A stretch of 64,000 nucleotides of DNA, taken from NCBI RefSeq assembly GCF_003056725.1, contig NZ_QBKZ01000001.1:853922-917921 (forward strand), written 5' to 3'. How positions within the stretch are numbered: position 1 is the first letter of the stretch; the number at the start of each line of letters is the position of its first letter. Origin of the DNA: Mangrovicoccus ximenensis (GTDB lineage: Bacteria > Pseudomonadota > Alphaproteobacteria > Rhodobacterales > Rhodobacteraceae). A program made the translations under genes and the position numbers. A model generated the notes under the pieces. The model did not search any database and was not told where the DNA came from. It was given only the letters and a program-made list of their open reading frames with translations. Below, in pieces: positions 36,606 through 49,628 of the stretch.

Positions 36606-36618
36606 GGGGGAACAACCC

Positions 36619-37620
<1,002 letters not shown>

Positions 37621-37695
37621 CCGCGGGCGGAGCCTGCCTCCGCCGGACAATCCAGGCGGCGCCTGCGGGAGCCGCGCCAATCCATAGATGGGACC

Positions 37696-39171
37696 ATGCC
37701 CATGCCGCTCCGTCTCTCGAATTCCGCCCTGTCCTCGCTGCCTGCCAATGTTGCGGGTCCCGGCTATGACCGCGCCCGGCTGACCCCCGGCATCCTGCAT
37801 TTCGGCCTCGGCAATTTCCACCGTGCGCACCAGGCCGAGTATCTCGACCGGCTCTTCGCCATGGGCGAGGGGATGGACTGGGCGCTGGTCGGCGCCGGGG
37901 TCTTCGAAGGCGAGAAGCGTGGCCGCGACATCCTCGCGGCGCAGGACTGGATGACCACGCTTGTCGAGCAGGAGGCGGAGAGCAGCCGCGCCAAGATCAT
38001 CGGCTCGATGGTGAACTATGTCGAGCCGGCCAATGCCGACGCGATCATCGAGCGCATGTCCCGGCCCGACATCCGCATCGTGTCGCTGACCATCACCGAG
38101 GGCGGCTATTTCCTCGACAGCGAAGGCCGTTTCGATCCGGCCCATCCGGCGATGGCGGCCGATGCCGCCACGCCCGAAGCGCCGAAGACGGTCTTCGGCA
38201 TGATCCTCGCCGCGCTGGAACTCCGCCATGACCATGGTCTTCCGCCCTTCACCGTGATGTGCTGCGACAACATTCCCCATAACGGCGTCGTCACGCGGAA
38301 CACGCTGACCGGGCTGGCGCGGCTTTCCGATCCGGCGCTGGCGGACTGGATCGAGGCGAATGTCGCCTTCCCGAATTCCATGGTCGACCGGATCACCCCG
38401 GCCACCACCGAGCGCGAGCGCGGCATCCTGCGCGATGAGTTCGGGCTTGAGGACGGCTGGCCGGTCTTCTGCGAGGGCTTCACCCAATGGGTGATGGAGG
38501 ACAACTTCCCGCTCGGCCGCCCGCCGCTGGAAAAGGCTGGCGTGCAGTTCGTCCCCGATGTTGCGCCCTACGAGCTGATGAAGCTGCGCATCCTCAACGG
38601 CGGCCATGCGGTGATCGCCTATCCGGCCGGGCTGATGGACATCCATTTCGTCCATGAGGCGATGGAGCATCCGCTGATCCGCGGCTTCCTCAGGAAGCTC
38701 GAGGAGACCGAGATCATCCCGAACGTCCCGCCGGTCCCGGATACCAGCCTGGCCGGGTATTTCGATCTGATCGAAACGCGGTTCTCCAACCCGAAGATCG
38801 GCGACACGGTGCGCCGCCTCTGTCTGGACGGCTCGAACCGCCAGCCGAAATTCATCCTGCCGACGCTGCGCGACGCGCTCGCTTCGGGCGGCCCGATCGA
38901 GGGGCTGGCACTGGAATGCGCGCTCTGGTGCCGCTACTGTGCCGGGGTGACCGACAGCGGCGCCGCGATCGCGCCGAACGATCCGAACTGGGACAGCCTC
39001 GCCGCCGTCGCGCAGGAGGCGCAGTCCCGACCGCAGGCCTGGCTCGGCCAGAAGGCAATCTACGGCGATCTCGCCGGAAACGCCCGTTTCGCCGAGGCCT
39101 TCGCCCGCAATCTGCAGGCGCTCGGGAAGGACGGCACTGCGGCGGTTCTGTCCCGCTACCTGGAGGGCTGA
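37696..39171 (+). CDS. mtlK: Mannitol 2-dehydrogenase (long-chain polyol dehydrogenase)
   Basis: A 491-residue polyol-specific long-chain dehydrogenase: FGLGNFHRAHQAEYLDRL near residue 36 (NAD-binding loop), SLTITEGGYFLD, CCDNIPHNG, and the catalytic lysine in KLRILNGGHAVIAYPAG near residue 296. It oxidises D-mannitol, and usually arabitol and sorbitol, to the ketose in the cytoplasm. In R. sphaeroides a sorbitol dehydrogenase (smoS) lies between smoK and mtlK; here the gap is only 75 bp and smoS is absent. Confidence 0.93.
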   Translation: MPMPLRLSNSALSSLPANVAGPGYDRARLTPGILHFGLGNFHRAHQAEYLDRLFAMGEGMDWALVGAGVFEGEKRGRDILAAQDWMTTLVEQEAESSRAKIIGSMVNYVEPANADAIIERMSRPDIRIVSLTITEGGYFLDSEGRFDPAHPAMAADAATPEAPKTVFGMILAALELRHDHGLPPFTVMCCDNIPHNGVVTRNTLTGLARLSDPALADWIEANVAFPNSMVDRITPATTERERGILRDEFGLEDGWPVFCEGFTQWVMEDNFPLGRPPLEKAGVQFVPDVAPYELMKLRILNGGHAVIAYPAGLMDIHFVHEAMEHPLIRGFLRKLEETEIIPNVPPVPDTSLAGYFDLIETRFSNPKIGDTVRRLCLDGSNRQPKFILPTLRDALASGGPIEGLALECALWCRYCAGVTDSGAAIAPNDPNWDSLAAVAQEAQSRPQAWLGQKAIYGDLAGNARFAEAFARNLQALGKDGTAAVLSRYLEG

Positions 39172-39174
39172 GCG

Positions 39175-39717
39175 ATGCCGGAGCGGCTGGTCATCTTCGA
39201 TTGCGACGGGGTGCTGGTCGACAGCGAACCGATCTCGCTCAACGTGCTGGTCGGCTATCTGGGCGAGCAGGGCTGCGATCTAGATCACGACACCGGCTAC
39301 CGCGCGCTTCTCGGCCGCTCCATGGCCTCTGTCGCGGACTGGCTGCGGCGCGAGCGCGGCTTCGAGCTGACCGACGGCATGCTGGCCGGGATCCGCGCCC
39401 GGCTCTTCGAGCGCTTCGATGCCGAGCTGAGGCCGATCCCCGGCATCGCCGAGGCGGTCGGCGCCATCGGCGGTCCGGTCTGCGTCGCCTCGTCGAGCCA
39501 GCCCGAGCGCATCCGCCGCTCGCTGACCCTCACCGGATTGCTGCCGCTTTTCGAACCCAACGTCTTCAGCGCCACCATGGTCGCGCGCGGCAAGCCTGCC
39601 CCCGATCTTTTCTTCTTCGCTGCCTCCCGCATGGGCGCGGACCCGGCCGCCTGCGTGGTGATCGAGGACAGCCCCGCCGGTCTGGCCGCCGCCAGGGCGG
39701 CGGGCATGCGCGCCGTG
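39175..39717 (+). pseudogene. HAD-IA hydrolase (phosphoglucomutase/phosphatase-like), 3'-truncated
   Basis: About 181 residues: motif I DCDGVLVDSEP, motif II VASSSQPERI near residue 104, motif III lysine in ARGKPAPDLF, and motif IV VVIEDSPAGLAAARAAGMRA, after which homology stops. The C-terminal ~40 residues of the core are missing and the open frame continues into foreign sequence. All catalytic motifs are present, but folding without the last strand is doubtful. It follows mtlK by 3 bp, so it belonged to the polyol operon, perhaps as a sugar-phosphate phosphatase. Confidence 0.78.
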
Positions 39718-39816
39718 CGGCAGGAAGGCCCGGCCCGGCGGGGCCCGGGACGACAGACCAACGGAAGCCGGGTCGGGCCCCGGCCCGCAAGGAACGGCAG
39801 CGCGGGCTGGCAGGCG

Positions 39817-41047
39817 TCATGCCGGGGGCAGGAGCACGCCCGGGTTCATCAGGCCTTCCGGATCGAAGGCCGCCTTGATGCCGCGCAGGATCTCCAGCCG
39901 CACCGGATCGCCGAGGCGGGACATCTCCGTCGCCAGCTTGCGCCCGATGCCGTGCTCGGCCGAGAAGCTGCCGCCATGGCGCGCGACCACGTCGTGGATG
40001 GCGGTCTCGACCTCCATCTCCTTCGCGATCGGATCCGCATGTGCCGCCCAGGCATCCTGCGGGAACATCACGATGTAATGGACATTGCCGTCGCCGATAT
40101 GGGCGGTGATGGCGCGTTCCGCCTCGGGAAAGCGCGCCTCGGTGACCGCATCGGCATCGGCGATGAACTGCGCGATCCGGCCCGGACGGACGGAGGTATC
40201 CATGACCACGCCGACGCCCTGGCGGGCATTGGCTTCGGTCACCGAATGGCGGAAATGCCAGATCTCCGCCCCCTGCCCCGCGCTCTGGGCGATCACCGCG
40301 TCGCGGATCAGCCCGTCCTCGAAGGCAGATTCCAGCGCGCATTCCAGCAGCCCCTGCATCCCGGCATCCGCGCGGGTAGAGGCGAGTTCCACCATCAGCG
40401 ACCAGGCAGGCGTTTCCGCGAAAGGCATGCGCGTGCCGGGGATGTGGCGCTGGACGTAAGAGACTTGCGCGCGGTCGAGAAGCTCAAGCGCCTCCAGCAC
40501 GTCGCCCGCCTCAGCGCGCAGGCGGGAGGCCAGCTCCAGCGCCTGCTCCGCGGTCTCCACGGCAAGCCAGGCGTGGGCGCGGTCCTGCATGGCAGGGGAC
40601 AGCCGCAAGGTTGCCGCCGTCACCAGCCCCAGCGTGCCCTCGGCCCCTGCCACCAGATGGCGCAGCGGATAGCCGCGGTTGTCCTTCGGCAGCGCCGCGA
40701 GATCATCGAGCACGCGGCCGTCGGCCAGCACCAGCTCGACCCCCGCCACGAGATCCCGCATCGCTCCGTAGCGCAGCACGCCGGTGCCGCCGGCATTGGT
40801 CGAGATCAGCCCGCCGATCTGCGCCGTGCCCTCGCTGCCCAGGTGCAGCGGGAACTGCAGGCCTTCCCGGGCTGCGAATTCGTGCACCTCCGCCAGGGTC
40901 ATTCCGGCCTCGACCGTCAGCAGCCCCGAGGCCCGGTCGAAGCCGCGCACCGTCCGCATCCGCGACATCGCCACGACCAGCCCGTCCCGCGGCACCGCGC
41001 CGTAGCAGAGCCCGGTATTGCCGCCCTGCGGAAAGACCGGCAGCCCG
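39817..41047 (-). pseudogene. FAD-linked oxidoreductase (D-2-hydroxyacid dehydrogenase type), 5'-truncated
   Basis: About 410 residues of a GlcD/DLD-type flavoprotein: [59 protein letters not shown] and closing HGGSFSAEHGIG with LMNPGVLLPPA. The first ~50 residues of the FAD domain are missing because the gene meets a serine dehydratase fragment at about 41047. Relatives oxidise D-lactate, glycolate or D-2-hydroxyglutarate. No start codon remains. Confidence 0.82.
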
Positions 41048-41374
41048 GTCGGCTCGGCGGCGGCGATGGCGGCTGCGGGGCTCTGCGCGGCGCTCGGCGG
41101 CACCAACGAACAGGTGGAGAACGCGGCGGAGATCGCGCTCGAGCACCATCTGGGCATGACCTGCGACCCGGCTGCGGGCCTCGTGCAGGTGCCCTGCATC
41201 GAGCGCAACGCGCTCGGCGCGATCAAGGCGGTCTCGGCGGCCTCTCTGGCGCTGCGCGGCGACGGCGAGCATTTCATGCCGCTCGACAACTGCGTCCGGG
41301 TCATGCTGGAGACCGGCCGCGACATGAACGAGAAGTACAAGGAAACCTCGCAGGGCGGCATCGCCGTGAACCTG
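41048..41374 (+). pseudogene. sdaA: L-serine dehydratase, C-terminal fragment
   Basis: About 108 codons of the alpha-like half of L-serine ammonia-lyase: [37 protein letters not shown] (Fe-S cluster cysteines) and [13 protein letters not shown]. It lacks its beginning and its last few residues and is enclosed between an oxidoreductase fragment and an ATPase fragment. Confidence 0.8.
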
Positions 41375-41911
<537 letters not shown>

Positions 41912-41962
41912 GCCCCGTCCCGCGCTACCCCGTGCAGGTGGCCAGTCATAGGGGGACCGCCC

Positions 41963-43783
41963 GTGTTCCAGAGCTTCACCTCCACCGCAAGCCCCGACCA
42001 GGGCCCGCCGCGGCTCGCCGCCTTCCGCAGGGCGCTGGCCGAAGACGGGCTCGACGGCTTCATCGTGCCGCGCGCCGATGCCCATCAGGGCGAGTATGTC
42101 GCCGGCCATGACGACCGCTTGGCCTGGCTGACCGGCTTCACCGGTTCGGCGGGCTTCGCCATCGTGCTGCCGGAGATCGCGGGCGTCTTCGTCGACGGGC
42201 GCTACCGGCTGCAGGCACGGGCGCAATGCGATGCCGAGGCCTATACCCCGGTCGACTGGCCCGAGACCCGGCCCGCCGACTGGCTGAAGGACCAGGTCGC
42301 GGACGAGGCGCAGATCGGCTTCGATCCCTGGCTGCACACGGTGCAGGAGATCGAGACGCTGCGCGCGGGGCTGGCCGGGACCGGCATCACGCTGGTGGAA
42401 TCGCCGAGCCCGGTCGACCGTCTCTGGGAGGACCAGCCGCCGCCGCCGATGGCCCCCGCCACCGTCTATCCCGCCGATCTGGCCGGCAAGCCGCAGGACG
42501 AGAAGCGCCGCGACCTGGCCGCGGGGCTGGCCAAGGCAGGCGAGGATGCGGCGGTGCTGACCCAGCCCGACGGCATCTGCTGGCTGCTGAACATCCGCGG
42601 CGGCGACATTCCCCGCGTGCCGGTCGCCCATGGCTTCGCCGTGCTCCATGCCGATGCCACGCTCGACCTGTTCATGGCCCCGGAAAAGCTCGCCGGACTC
42701 GGCAACCATCTGGGCAGCGGCATCCGCATCCATGAGCCGGACAGCTTCGGCCCGGCGCTGGCCAAGCTGTCCGGCAAGGTGCGTCTCGACAAGTCGAGCG
42801 TGCCGGTCGCGGTCCATGCCGCGCTGGTCTCGGCGGGCGCGGAGGTGGCCTTCGGCCGCGAACCCTGCCTCCTGCCCAAGGCCTGCAAGTCGGAGACCGA
42901 GATCGCTGCCGCGCGCGGCGCGCATTCCCGCGACGCCGCCGCAGTGGTCGAGTTCCTCGCCTGGCTGGAAAAGGCCACCGACCGGCTGGCCGCGGGCGGC
43001 GAGGCCCTGACCGAGATCGACGTGGTGAAGAAGCTCGAGGCGTGCCGCGCCGCCACAGGCGCGCTGCGCGACATCTCCTTCGACACGATCTGCGGTGCCG
43101 GGCCGAACGGCGCGATCATGCATTACCGCGTCACCGAGGAGACCAACCGCCCGCTGAAGGCCGGCGAGCTGGTGCTGGTCGACAGCGGCGGACAGTATCT
43201 TGACGGCACCACCGACATCACCCGCACCATGGCCGTCGGCAGCGCAGGGGCCGAGGAGAAGACCTGCTACACCCGCGTGCTGCGCGGGCTGATCGCGATC
43301 TCGATGGCGCGCTTCCCGAAGGGCGTGGCCGGGCGCGACCTCGACGCGCTGGCGCGGATGCCGCTCTGGCAGGCGGGGCAGGATTTCAACCACGGCACCG
43401 GCCATGGCGTCGGCCAGTACCTGTCGGTCCATGAAGGCCCGCAGCGGATCTCGCGGGCGAGCACCGAGGTGCTGCAGCCCGGCATGATCCTGTCGAACGA
43501 GCCCGGCTACTACCGCGACGGGTCCTTCGGCATCCGGCTGGAGAACCTGATCGTTGTGCAGGAGGCCCCGGCGCTGGCGGGCGGCGACGCGGAGCGCGGC
43601 ATGTTCGATTTCGAGACGCTGACCTATGTGCCCTTCGACCGCCGCATGATCCTGGCCGACATGCTGACGCCGCCCGAACGCGCCTGGCTCAACGCCTACC
43701 ATGCCGAGACCTGCGACCGGCTGGCGCCGCTCGTCAGCCGCGGCGCCGCAGCCTGGCTGGAACGGGTGACCGAGCCGCTTTGA
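41963..43783 (+). CDS. Xaa-Pro aminopeptidase (M24B)
   Basis: A complete 606-residue three-domain aminopeptidase P. Two creatinase-like N-terminal domains are followed by the pita-bread catalytic domain: LVDSGGQYLDGTTDITRT near residue 408 (metal aspartates), HGTGHGVGQYLSVHEGP near residue 475, and the two metal glutamates in SNEPGYY and IRLENLIVV. The GTG at 41963 is preceded by AGGGGGA. It removes N-terminal residues before proline. Unlike its neighbours upstream it is intact. Confidence 0.92.
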   Translation: MFQSFTSTASPDQGPPRLAAFRRALAEDGLDGFIVPRADAHQGEYVAGHDDRLAWLTGFTGSAGFAIVLPEIAGVFVDGRYRLQARAQCDAEAYTPVDWPETRPADWLKDQVADEAQIGFDPWLHTVQEIETLRAGLAGTGITLVESPSPVDRLWEDQPPPPMAPATVYPADLAGKPQDEKRRDLAAGLAKAGEDAAVLTQPDGICWLLNIRGGDIPRVPVAHGFAVLHADATLDLFMAPEKLAGLGNHLGSGIRIHEPDSFGPALAKLSGKVRLDKSSVPVAVHAALVSAGAEVAFGREPCLLPKACKSETEIAAARGAHSRDAAAVVEFLAWLEKATDRLAAGGEALTEIDVVKKLEACRAATGALRDISFDTICGAGPNGAIMHYRVTEETNRPLKAGELVLVDSGGQYLDGTTDITRTMAVGSAGAEEKTCYTRVLRGLIAISMARFPKGVAGRDLDALARMPLWQAGQDFNHGTGHGVGQYLSVHEGPQRISRASTEVLQPGMILSNEPGYYRDGSFGIRLENLIVVQEAPALAGGDAERGMFDFETLTYVPFDRRMILADMLTPPERAWLNAYHAETCDRLAPLVSRGAAAWLERVTEPL

Positions 43784-43898
43784 CCTAGCGGTAGGGAATA
43801 CCGCAATACCGCGGCGGGCCGGGTTGGGGTACTCAAGCTGCGTGGACCATGGACCTGCCAGTCCGGACAGTCCCCTCCCTCTTTCATTGCGCAAGACA

Positions 43899-43928
43899 GG
43901 CCGGTTCCCAGGAACCGGCCTTCTTTTC
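43899..43928 (+). terminator. Rho-independent terminator after the aminopeptidase gene
   Basis: A perfect 10-bp stem (43899-43908 with 43911-43920, CA turn) is followed by TTCTTTTCT. This is the clearest intrinsic terminator in the window and reads out of the Xaa-Pro aminopeptidase gene. Confidence 0.7.
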
Positions 43929-43933
43929 TCCGC

Positions 43934-44190
43934 TCAGAAGGCGAGCGCCCGGAGCGGCAGGCAGGCCGCGCCGATCGCCGGGGTGTCGCCGCCGAGCCCG
44001 GAGACCACAAGTTCGGGCAAGGGGTTCAGATGGCCGTGCCGCGGCCGCGCGAAGAACTGCGCCCGGGCGATGAAGGTCTCGGCCAGGGCGCGCGGGATCT
44101 GGCCGCCGAAGACGATGCATTCGGGATCGGCCACCGCCGCCAGCGCGTTCAGCACCCGGTCGAGCTGCGGCATCGCCGCGCCGAGCACGG
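43934..44190 (-). pseudogene. ROK family protein, C-terminal fragment
   Basis: About 85 codons of the C-terminal part of a ROK sugar kinase or regulator: LDRVLNALAAVADPECIVFG, then ARPRHGHLNPLPELVVSGLG and IGAACLPLRAL. The ATP/sugar-binding core is missing. It is read in frame with an unrelated membrane N-terminus (44191-44377), giving a possible 147-residue chimera. Confidence 0.7.
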
Positions 44191-44377
44191 TTTCGAGCAG
44201 CGCACCGTCCAGCTCCGCCGCCAGCCGCGACAGCGTCTCCGCCTGCGCACGGGCCAGTCCCTCGCGCGCCGCGAGCCGCTGGAACTGCCGCGTTTCAAGC
44301 AGAACCGACCCCGCAAGACCCGCAAGCACGGCAGCCAGCAGGGCCGCCGACAGGAGCGAACGGGACACCGGCCTCAT
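44191..44377 (-). pseudogene. Membrane sensor N-terminus (histidine-kinase-like), truncated
   Basis: About 62 residues: an N-terminal membrane segment (SLLSAALLAAVLAGLAGSVL) followed by a charged helix (RQFQRLAAREGLARAQAETL). This resembles the start of DctB-type sensor kinases, but no kinase domain remains and it fuses in frame to the ROK C-terminal fragment. Confidence 0.45.
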
Positions 44378-44646
44378 TGCCGGCCCGCGGGAGAGCAGGA
44401 TTGCAGCTTCATGCAGCCATGGAAATCGGCACGTGAACCTGCGTCAACACCCCTTTCGTCTGCATCTTTCATGGCCTCGCGCGGAAAAAGCGTTCCTGTC
44501 AGGTTTGTTGCGCTTGCCCCGCCGCGAATTGCGCGCAAGAATTTCCCCGAAAGCCAGCTTCCGCCAGCCGCACGCAGCCAGCCCGGGCCAGCCACGCATC
44601 CCGAAGGGAGCGCAGCAAGCCGGAGCCAGCGACGCAGGCTCCGGCC

Positions 44647-44805
44647 CTATTTCGTCAGGATCAACTTTCCCATCCGCGTGATGCGCAGCGTATAGACCTG
44701 CCCGTCGAGATGGATGAGCGCCGTCGTCCCTTCCGCAACCAGGTCGCGCGCCTCGTATCTGGGCGTCTGCCCGAAGCTCTCTGCCGTACTGCCGCCATCC
44801 TGCAT
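44647..44805 (-). CDS. hemP: Hemin uptake protein HemP
   Basis: A 52-residue protein whose second half (LIHLDGQVYTLRITRMGKLI followed by LTK) is the HemP family signature. ATG 44805 has AGGAGACAG upstream. HemP is small, iron-regulated and linked to heme uptake; in some beta-proteobacteria it acts as a regulator of heme uptake genes. It follows the Cys-containing protein at 44862 by 56 bp. Confidence 0.88.
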   Translation of the reverse strand: MQDGGSTAESFGQTPRYEARDLVAEGTTALIHLDGQVYTLRITRMGKLILTK

Positions 44806-44861
44806 GTCTGTCTCCTGTCGAAAGCCGCTCCTGCGGCGGATGGGATTGCCGGGCCAGCCGG

Positions 44862-45320
44862 TCAGGCGCCCCGTGCCGGAATGCGGCCGATGCTGTCGAG
44901 GAACTGCCGCGTGTCGTTGCCTTCGCAAAGCAGGAACGCATGGCGGGCGGCCAGGTCAGGCTCGCCGCGGCGGACATGCCGGAGGCAGGCCATGAACTGG
45001 CGCTCATGCGGGGTCAGCTTCGCGGCGCAGCCGGGGCAGTTCGGGTTCGAGAAGCGGAAGACCGAGCGGCGCGACAGGCACATCGCCTCGACCGCTTCGA
45101 CCAGCGCAGTGAGCAGCCCGGGCGGTCCGCCGAGCCGTTCGGAGGCCGCAATCGCGTGGCGCCAGGACTGGCTGCCGGGTCGGCCGAACGTGTCGAAGAG
45201 ATGCCGCGCGATGCCGAGGATCGCGGCATCCTCCTCTGAGAGCACGTGATCAGGCGGGCGGCGGGAGGGGCGCTGCTTCGCGCGGCCGCGGTTGGTCGGG
45301 GTGCGGGGCCAGATGCTCAT
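44862..45320 (-). CDS. Conserved hypothetical protein with cysteine motif
   Basis: A 152-residue soluble protein. The N-terminal 25 residues are basic and disordered; the rest is helical, with a cysteine-rich stretch FRFSNPNCPGCAAKLTPHER near residue 95 (CPGC) and further cysteines in AMCLSRR, FMACLRHV and LLCEGND. The arrangement could bind a metal or Fe-S cluster. Its position upstream of hemP suggests iron- or heme-linked expression. No family is recognised. Confidence 0.7.
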   Translation of the reverse strand: MSIWPRTPTNRGRAKQRPSRRPPDHVLSEEDAAILGIARHLFDTFGRPGSQSWRHAIAASERLGGPPGLLTALVEAVEAMCLSRRSVFRFSNPNCPGCAAKLTPHERQFMACLRHVRRGEPDLAARHAFLLCEGNDTRQFLDSIGRIPARGA

Positions 45321-45524
45321 CGTCGGTCTCCGGATCTGTTGCAGGACTGGCTCTGTCCGGACGACGGCAGGACACGCTGGCGGGTGGATTGCGCCGGAAC
45401 GGGGCTTGTCCAGCTATTACCTGATTTTTTATGTCGGATATCTTGCCGGTGCAAGCATGATCGGCTTCGGCACTCCGCTTCAAGTGGATGGCCGGGCCAG
45501 TCGCTTGGTCAGGCTTGCAGAATA

Positions 45525-45571
45525 ATTCAGTATATTGACGGAACTTCGATCATATAGTCTATATGTAGGTG
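45525..45571 (+). promoter_or_regulatory. Paired NrdR boxes in the nrd promoter
   Basis: Two matches to the NrdR box core CWATATATWG, each 9 of 10: CAGTATATTG (45528-45537) and CTATATGTAG (45559-45568). They start exactly 31 bp apart, three helical turns, the spacing known for NrdR targets. A -35-like TTGACG (45535-45540) lies within the first box. NrdR represses ribonucleotide reductase genes when dATP is high. Confidence 0.7.
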
Positions 45572-45745
45572 CTTCGGTTCCTGCGGCGTGAGTCGCGGGC
45601 TAAGAGGGAAGCCGGTTCGATGCCGGCGCTGCCCCCGCAACTGTAAGCGGCGAGCGATGGTCGCGAATGCCACTGGGTTCTCCCGGGAAGGCGCGGCCGG
45701 AGCGGTGACCCGCAAGCCAGGAGACCTGCCGCAGCCAGACAGGAT
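45566..45745 (+). ncRNA. Cobalamin riboswitch
   Basis: The leader of nrdH shows the AdoCbl riboswitch core in order: AGGTGC, GGGAAGCCGGT, the B12-box-associated GCTGCCCCCGCAACTGTAA near 45628, GCCACTGGG near 45670, GGGAAGGC, and AGCCAGGAGACCTGCC near 45715. A hairpin (45782-45788 with 45794-45800) between the aptamer and nrdH may form the expression platform. It should shut the B12-independent class Ib reductase when cobalamin is available. Confidence 0.93.
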
Positions 45746-45840
45746 GACCGCGAACGGAGGGTTCGGGGCGTGCACCGGCAAGGCAGGGCACCCCCCTGCC
45801 CGTCCCGCGCGTCCTCATGCCCCGCAAAGAGGATGCAGCA

Positions 45841-46065
45841 ATGACCGTAACCGTCTATTCCAAGCCCGCCTGCGTGCAATGCACCGCCACGACCCGCGCG
45901 CTCGACGCGAAGGGCATCGCCTATGCGCTGGTCGACCTGACCGAGGATGCCGCCGCCCTGCAGCGCGTCACCGGGCTGGGCTACCGCCAGGCGCCGGTGG
46001 TGATCGCCGGAGAGGACCATTGGTCCGGCTTCCGCCCCGACCGGATCGCCGGGCTGGCCGCCTGA
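45841..46065 (+). CDS. nrdH: Glutaredoxin-like protein NrdH
   Basis: A 74-residue thioredoxin-fold protein with the active site CVQC near residue 12 and the C-terminal WSGFRPDRI block typical of NrdH. It reduces the NrdE catalytic disulfide, taking electrons from thioredoxin reductase. First gene of nrdHIEF. Confidence 0.93.
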   Translation: MTVTVYSKPACVQCTATTRALDAKGIAYALVDLTEDAAALQRVTGLGYRQAPVVIAGEDHWSGFRPDRIAGLAA

Positions 46066-46069
46066 TCCC

Positions 46070-46467
46070 TTGGCCGGCCTCGTCTATTATTCTTCCGCCA
46101 GCGGCAACACCGCCCGTTTCGCCGCGCGGCTGGGACGTCCGGCCGTCCGGATTCCGGCCAGCCCCGGCGATCCGATGCCGGAGGCGCCCGGCCCCTGCCT
46201 GCTGATCTGCCCGACCTATGCCGATGGCGCAGGCCGCGGCGCGGTGCCGAAACAGGTGATCCGCTGGCTGAACGGCCCTGCCCGCCGCGCTGCGCTTTGC
46301 GGCGTGATCGGCACCGGCAACCGCAGCTTCGGGCCGACCTTCGCGCTGGCGGGGCGGATCATCGCGGAAAAATGCAGCGTCCCGCTGGTCCATTGCTTGG
46401 AACTGGCGGGAACCCCTGACGACATCGCCCGCGTCTCGGCCGGGCTCGACCTCATCGAGGAGCGGAC

Positions 46468-46495
<28 letters not shown>
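46070..46495 (+). CDS. nrdI: NrdI flavodoxin-like protein
   Basis: A 141-residue flavodoxin-like protein: [13 protein letters not shown] (FMN phosphate loop), [17 protein letters not shown] and [18 protein letters not shown] are NrdI signatures. It supplies the oxidant for assembling the Mn2 tyrosyl-radical cofactor of NrdF. Start is TTG at 46070, 4 bp after nrdH. It overlaps nrdE by 28 bp. Confidence 0.92.
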
Positions 46496-49589
<3,094 letters not shown>

Positions 49590-49628
49590 ACAGGCAGCGG
49601 CGGCCCGTTAAGGCCGCCGCTGCCCCTT

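Noticed and set aside
44374-44595. Small minus-strand frame of 73 codons
   Set aside because: No ribosome site, no family resemblance and overlap with the start of the sensor fragment.
45551-45565. Perfect palindrome CATATAGTCTATATG as an independent operator
   Set aside because: It overlaps the second NrdR-like box; the 31-bp pair of NrdR matches explains the AT-rich symmetry better.
45588-46205. Reading frame through the nrd leader
   Set aside because: It lies across the conserved cobalamin riboswitch core, and nrdH at 45841 is in another frame.
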